Position numbers and translations under genes: made by a program | Shown here: positions 57,831 to 64,000 of the stretch, one piece after another | Layout of the letters: every line of letters starts with the position of its first letter | Numbering within the stretch: position 1 is the stretch's first letter | Assembly: GCA_038030265.1 (NCBI GenBank) | Contig: CM075940.1 | Span: 6,696,001 to 6,760,000, forward strand | Origin: Corythucha ciliata | Lineage: Eukaryota > Arthropoda > Insecta > Hemiptera > Tingidae | Length of the DNA stretch: 64,000 bases | Direction: 5' to 3' | The notes under the pieces: generated by a model | What the model was told of the DNA's origin: nothing | What the model saw: only the letters and a program-made list of their open reading frames with translations | Databases searched by the model: none

Positions 57831-60800
57831 TCCACTAACCTTCATAGTTTAAGCGATTCTTCTATCAAGTTAAATATAATATATAAAAATAACCACTCGA
57901 ATTGGAGACCCTTATGGAATCTGATTACAAACCGCAGTAAATCAAACAAAAAGTACAAAAATCAAATTAACACAGCTCTTATAGTTCGTAATAAAAAAAA
58001 TTATTGTTTATGCCTTGATTTACAGCTTTATTTAGCAATATGGCTACCATGATACACGATGAAGCAAAATTTGGTTTTGAAATAGCTAGAATCGCGAAAT
58101 TTTGATTTTGAAAGAGTCAAACACGCATGATTGTTTTTGAATCAAATTATGAGCCTCTGACGGAGCAGCCGCTCGTCATTGCTTTATGATTTACACAATA
58201 ATGCGTTCCTTCTCTATTGCAATTCAATGTTTGAGGAAAAACACTGTAGTCGAAGTTGCACTTGCCTAGCACTGGTACCCGGGGCGCGGCGCCCTCAAGT
58301 TACCCTGGTTGGCTCTTCCCTGGACCCCCCCCCCCAGCCACTGAAAACGGGCCAAAGATGCCGTGTTCAAGGGAAGAACCCCTTCTTTGACTGAAAGCCT
58401 GTCACGATTATCGGGGTCCTCCCTGTGTGTCGGAGAAACAGAAGAGGTTTTCTTTTTGAAATTTGCATCAGAGGGTGATTTTTATGGCCACTGATTGATT
58501 TGAACCGGACGGGGTTTGCGAGTCCTTTGCACAATGGCCAATCGCCGGCCCATGCCAAATTTCACCTCGAGGAGGTGTCAGTGCTTACCACATGTAGGGC
58601 AAATTAGTGTTTCGCCCGAGACCAGTCTCAGGTTTTGCTGCGATACTGAGATTTTTTTGTCTCGGCGGTCTCACTTTGTTTTTAGGCACAGATCTGATCC
58701 GACGGCACACATAATAGTTATAGTTTCAATGGTTATTTGTCGAAAAAAAGGCCCGTCATACCAACATTATGGCGACTGTGAACATATTTCAAAATATGCT
58801 AATCCTTGATTCCCACCTCCGACCTTTTTTCTCGTCTGAGTGCCCTCCATGAATACTTTCCACCCCATCTTGATTACTGGGAAAGAGAGTGAGAGAGAGA
58901 GTGCTAGAAAGTGAAAGGCGGAAAAAATGTATTTGCATGATGTTAATAACCAAGCGGTGACTGTGAATAGAGTGGCTTGATGATATCGTATACCTGTATT
59001 GAATAAGCAGCACAGCTGCGTTCTTCGATCGACTGCCAGATAGACTGTTTACTCTCAACAAAAGAGAGGCAATTATAAAGCATGTTCTTTTCTAGATATA
59101 TTGATGTAGACATCATATGAATTTAATAAATATAACCCTTTATCTAACATCTGAAGCTCGCTTTTTCATTCATTCGCGTCTGAATAATTTATTGAACAAA
59201 CTTGTTTTGTGATTCGAAGATAGGATGTAGGCTTACATCATTGTTTCTCGAACTACACCGAAGAAGAGGGGAGAGCTTAGTGATTCGCTAACTGCTTCGC
59301 TTTGTCCCGCTTTCTCACCGTAAATGTATTCTCATCCCCCTTGTTTAAAGTCCTGTTTGAATTGGAATCGCTGAATAGAACGTCGCCATTTTTCACATAA
59401 TCAAACGACGGAAATATTAAAAAAAAAAAGTGTAGTATTTTCGCAAGTTCTCCAACTGGCAGTGCCGATTGAGAAACCAACTCGGATAAGTGGATAGCCA
59501 CTTAAGCTCGAAGGAACTGTTGAAATTGTGTTAAAACAAAACCTGAGTAAACATCCAAGCCAAAAGTCAATAAGCCGAATATCATCTTTTATTCATTTAT
59601 AGCCTTTCACCAGTCGAACGTATTCTGTTCTCATCATGGCCACTGCCTTTCTTAAGTTCGTTCAACTCTTTGTCTCTTTTTATTCTTCTTCGCTGCCAGA
59701 GTTTTACCCAGAAAAAAAAAAAAAAAATCAAATTTGTATTATTGAAAGTTATCAGGACATCTACCGATCCTTTCAACTTTATTTCCCAGCCGGTGCATTT
59801 TAATTTTTTTGTTTGAATGTTAAATACCCCCTTCTCCAAGGCCATCCCCGCAGAAGAACAAACTATTGTTATTTCCCACAGATGCTGCAGTGTCTTTCAG
59901 GGGACCAGAGTGCATAATAAATTGAATTCACAGGTGTAACGAAAAATGTAAAGGGCAGTCCCAAATAAATATGCACTTGGTTAAGTAAAAAGTGTGTAAG
60001 GACCACTGGAGCACTTGAAAAGAGTTTACTGTAATCGACGGAAATGTAAATATATGAGCGTACCACCTGTGATTTCAGGTAGACGTTTTTTAATTCAACT
60101 CAGTGAGCTTTGACGAGGGACACTCGGCACATGTGATAATTTTTTTTCACTCTGAGAATAACACACATTCTTACTTTATAGGCGAGGGAGAAAATGGGAA
60201 AAATTAGCTCTGGAAAGACCCTTATCAGTAATAAGAAATCGACCCGCTAAGTATATTAAATTTATTCAACCCTTATGTTTGGATGACAAAAGACTAAAGT
60301 ACAGAACTGGAGGTTGGCTTTAATATAAATTCGTAATTGAAAAGAATCCATTGTGTCTGAAATCGATAAGGGAGGGAAGTCCTTTAGGTGTAAGAAAAAG
60401 TGTGATGATGAAATGGTGAGGGGGGCTCGACTCGAAGAGGGAATCGTATTGAAAATGTCTGGAGGGCGTCAACTACAGAACTTCTGATGGGGTAGCAATA
60501 CGCTCGTCTTGATAGCTTGATAATCGGCACACTTTTGGAAACTGTTCAATCTGGCCCTCACCCAAACCATTAGTGCTAATGCTCCAAACTACATTGCCTT
60601 TTTTTTCCTCGCAGCATCTTTACACTTCGTGCTTCTCGTTTGTGTAACTGGTGTCTCCCCAGGGTTAAGTCGCTTTTTTTGGCACTACTATCCACTGGGG
60701 TCCCGTGTAAACACTTCAAGAATATATTAAATTTTTGTTCCGTTACCTGATAACATTGACATAAATATTGAGCATCCCCCGTCTCTCCTTACCAACCAGG

Positions 60801-61919
60801 ACCCACAATGTTATGATTAGCCCTTGTCTCATTTTATATTCAATCTCAGAAGTAACCTTCTCAAAAAGTCAACATTCAAACACGCAAGTCCCACATCTTT
60901 CTTCATCACTAAAAAAGACGGTTTTCCTTTAAGATGAGGACGTAGAAGAAGTTGAAGAACTTGAGTTTGTTCAGTGAGAACGGTGAGAGAGGAAGGGGCT
61001 GCTTAGTTAATGGCATGACAAACAAGAAGCATTCTCCCTCTCATTCTTTCAATTGCCCTGCGACTGCGGTATCCGTCAGCTTGTGTTTGATTTTTTTTCT
61101 CTCTCAAATACAAGTGGGTTAGAGGTAAGAGTAATCTTGTAGCCGAAGCTTTTGCATAAAATTATCCCGAAAGGAATTCTTCAGCTCGAATCTTTCAGGG
61201 ACGAGTCTCCCCCGTACTATGGGGGAATCATCGCAACAGTTAACCCGATCGAAAAATCGTCGGTAACTACATTTTTTTCTATTCTTCAAGTGCTAAAAAA
61301 GCAACGCTCACTCGTTCAAGCTCCGCTCGTGACTTGCTAGAAATTATCGTGATTCACACCGCTAATGTATCATGGACGTGCCTCTCCCGCGTGCTTGTAC
61401 ATAAGTGAGTCTCAGACGCCCCAGTACGTGCTTTTTTGAAACTTCGGTTGGCAGACACTTTTCAAGTATACGATCCTACAAAATTGATAGTCCAGAGTTT
61501 TGAAGTTTCCTGGTTATGGAGGGGGGGGGGTCCTTATAACGACCTTCTTCGCGCATTTGGAGCGGTGAATAGGGCGATTTCGCCCTTTCCGTCGTGAGCC
61601 TAGACATGGAGTTTTAACCATGATAAATCCTATCACCCCCACTCATTCCTTCACAATGTCCAAACATTTACAACAATTTGTCTACTCGGAACTCGGCGCT
61701 TCACCGCCAGAAACTCATTATGTACAGTCGTTGAAGCCGTCTATTCCTGATTATTCTGTCCCAAAACTACCCAAACTTGAAATTTTGATCCCCTGGGACT
61801 TCCTATAGGCTCGAAAACTGCAGTAGGCCCCCTTCACATCCTAATGACGCACAGTTTCCCATCAGGAAGTCACAGGACTGTAAACTGTCAAGTTTTAGTC
61901 GTCAAAAAGCGCGTGTTTG
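57831..61919. other. No gene supported; unique AT-rich DNA
   Basis: A short satellite B tract lies at 58060-58160 and a GC-rich patch at 58265-58345. The rest is unique, with GAGAGA at 58887 and poly-T runs. Open frames are short and without known domains. Confidence 0.35.
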
Positions 61920-64000
61920 CACTGGCGGACCAGCAACTATCAGGGCCCGGAACGGACATCTCCAAGAGGCCCCCAACTCCCAAGTTGAGTTTTCTCCACT
62001 TTAACAGCAAATTAGCAATTTTTTCTATAGTTTTGCAGGGAGTTAGCACTGTTCCCAGTCAGTGGCGTAGGTAGGAATTTGTCCAGAGGGGGGGGGGATC
62101 AGATTGAAATCTCGTAAGGGCGATGGGAGGGGTAATTTCACATTTTAGTCATCATTCCACCCAGCCAGCACACTCTTGAATCTGAACATCTTGTTGGCCT
62201 CATCATATAGTCTCAATCTCTCAGTTAGGGGCGATTTTTGGACTCTAACCGCAAATTAGCGCTTTTTTGGCCGAGTGTATCGTTCTTTTCAAGCCGCAGA
62301 TTAGCGGTTTTGCCCCACCCCCTCCCATATCCATGAATTTGCGCATTTTCTCAACTTTAGCAGCAAAGTATCGTTTTTAACCCGTGAGCGATGCTTCTTA
62401 ATTATCCACGAGTTTTGGAGTTTTCCTCAATTTTAGCAGCATATTACCGATCTTTTAAATTTTTTTTACCAGGGTATTAGCACTTTTCTCAGTTTTAGCT
62501 GGAAATTATCGTTTTTCTCAAGTGTTTTCCACAATATTAGCCGCAAAATAAGGGGACTTTTCACGAATTAGGATGTTTTTGGTTCACCATACGGCAATGC
62601 ATCAGCGATTTTTCTCAGTGTACTCGCGAATTATCGGTTTCTTCGCCTATTGCCATAAATTGGGGCTTTTTTTGTGTGTTTTTTTGTTTGTTTTTTTTTT
62701 TTCAATTTCAGCCTGAAAAGTTGCCTTCAGAATCTGCAAATTGGCGTTTATTCAGTTTTTGGCGCAAATTAGAATTTTTCTCAATTTCAACCACGAATTA
62801 GCGCTTTTTTTAATTGTAGCGGCGACGCGTCTTAGCGTTTCAAACATGTGAATTAGCGAATTTTCGAAATTTCAGTCACAAATTAGCGTTTGGCGCAATT
62901 TTAGCTGTAAATTGGCGATTTTTTCCATTTTTAGCCGCAAATTAGCAATTTTATCAATTTTTAGGCTTAAAATTAACATTTCTCTTAATTTTGACCAGGC
63001 TGATTATTTTATTTTCTAAATATTACCAGCAAATTAGCGGTTTTTCACATTTTACCACCGTATTAGCAAAACTATATAACTTTTATAGGCATAGATATTG
63101 CTTCTTTTCAGTTCTAGCCGTGAATTAGCGTATTTTTTAACATTACACTATAGCCATGCATGAATTTGCCATTTTTCTGAATTATAGCCACAAAAATGCC
63201 TTAAGAAGGTGCGAATTTAAATTATAAATGTAAATTTTTGTTTTCAAACCAAAAAATTTACATCTATCCATCCATTTCTGTCAAAAAATCATCATTTTTA
63301 AATCATAAATTTCACGACACTTAATTCGAGAGTTAGTGATGTTTCTCAATTATAGCAGCGAATTTTCGCTTTTTCTAAATTTTAGCAGCGTGGTAGCGTA
63401 TCCAACCCGTGCATTACCTACCGAGTTTTGTCAATTTTTGCCAAGAATTGGCGTTTGACTCTATTTAAGCTGCAAATTAGCAATTATTTCCACTTTTACC
63501 TGTGAATTAGCACTTTTCCCCAATTTGAACTGAAAAGTAACGTTTTTCTTAATTTTAGCTGCGCTAATTGGTGATTTTTTCAATTTTTGCCGCGAATTAG
63601 TGATTTTCTTCATTTTGTATCCGCGAATTAACGTTTTTCCACAACTTGATACCTATCTGCAAATTGCAAATTGGCGATTTTTCCCAGTTTCAGCTGTGAA
63701 ATAGCGTTTTGCGGCCATTCAGCATCCTATTCCCTTTTTCATATACGCGAATGGGCGATTTTACGCCATTTCAGTTGTGAATTTGCCATTTTTGTCCAAT
63801 TTTAACCTGAAAGCGTCTACTAATTTAGGCGGCGAGACTAATTTTGGCCACGTTGTTTAGCCCCGCATTAGCAATTTGGATTAGCGCTGTATTTCAGTTT
63901 GAGCCTTGAAGCTTTCAGAAGCTACGGAATTTTCGTTTTCTCATTTTTGGCTGCGATTTAGTTATTTTTTTCATATGTATCCGATTTTTGTGGTTTTAGG
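61920..64000 (-). repeat. Satellite family A, reverse, starting at a hAT terminus
   Basis: CACTGGCGGACCAGCAACTA at 61920, then GGGCCCGG and GAGGCCCC, match the inverted right end of the hAT element at 15366. Satellite A follows in the orientation expected for an inverted copy (AATTTTAGCCGCGAATTAGCG). It runs to the window edge with varied monomers. A second terminus-like sequence, CAGTGGCGTAGGTAGG (62062), interrupts it. The left flank is CGTGTTTG; the other end is not in the window. Confidence 0.75.

Overview
The window is from a eukaryotic nuclear genome, most likely an arthropod. It is AT-rich, has spliceosomal introns, polymerase III tRNA-type genes and a jockey-like non-LTR retrotransposon, and is crowded with cut-and-paste DNA transposons. 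I found no intact host protein gene. The assignment to arthropods is inference; nothing fixes the species.

Left third (1-23 kb). A broken Aurora-type kinase gene is scattered over about 17 kb. Its N-terminal exons lie at 4206-4504, an N-lobe exon at 17064-17248 continues at 20776-20822, and the catalytic-loop/activation-segment exon is at 20890-21061. It ends at an inverted second copy of its own N-terminal exon (21062-21345, minus). Two large elements with CACTG...CAGTG ends sit in or near it. Element A (5729-12904, CAT target duplication) lies in an intron and carries a well-supported four-exon gene for a 192-residue protein. Element B (17249-20773) lies inside a kinase exon and carries a short minus-strand reading frame with a similar N-terminus. 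Both have subterminal regions packed with short CCG-containing motifs, CCGAA in A and ACCGT/ACGGT in B, and B also holds a 21-bp array with a 232-bp higher-order period. I read A and B as two non-autonomous CACTA/EnSpm-like elements with a TnpA-like accessory protein; this is the most interesting content of the window. A hAT-type element (13128-15366, perfect 8-bp target duplication) made almost entirely of degenerate 29-bp satellite lies between them, with many MITEs and foldback elements, some nested.

Middle (23-51 kb). This is a mosaic of unique AT-rich blocks with no recognisable gene, degenerate satellite tracts of several families, retrotransposon remnants (30.7 kb, 35.7 kb), and a TIR element carrying a tRNA-Thr-like gene next to an inverted, partial second copy (40.2-40.9 kb). 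A possible last coding exon sits at 25423-25564.

Right (51-64 kb). A decayed transposase reading frame on the minus strand (51636-53577) resembles the Tnp2-like transposases of animal EnSpm/CACTA elements. It is interrupted by a 5'-truncated retrotransposon with an 11-bp target duplication. Satellite tracts in reverse orientation, one beginning at the same hAT terminus as the 15.4 kb element, fill 54.5-55.3 kb and 61.9-64 kb.

Reading the pieces together: serial transposition has broken up the kinase gene. The transposase remnant, the accessory-protein gene and the two motif-rich elements could be parts of one CACTA-like system whose working transposase lies elsewhere in the genome. That last link is inference.
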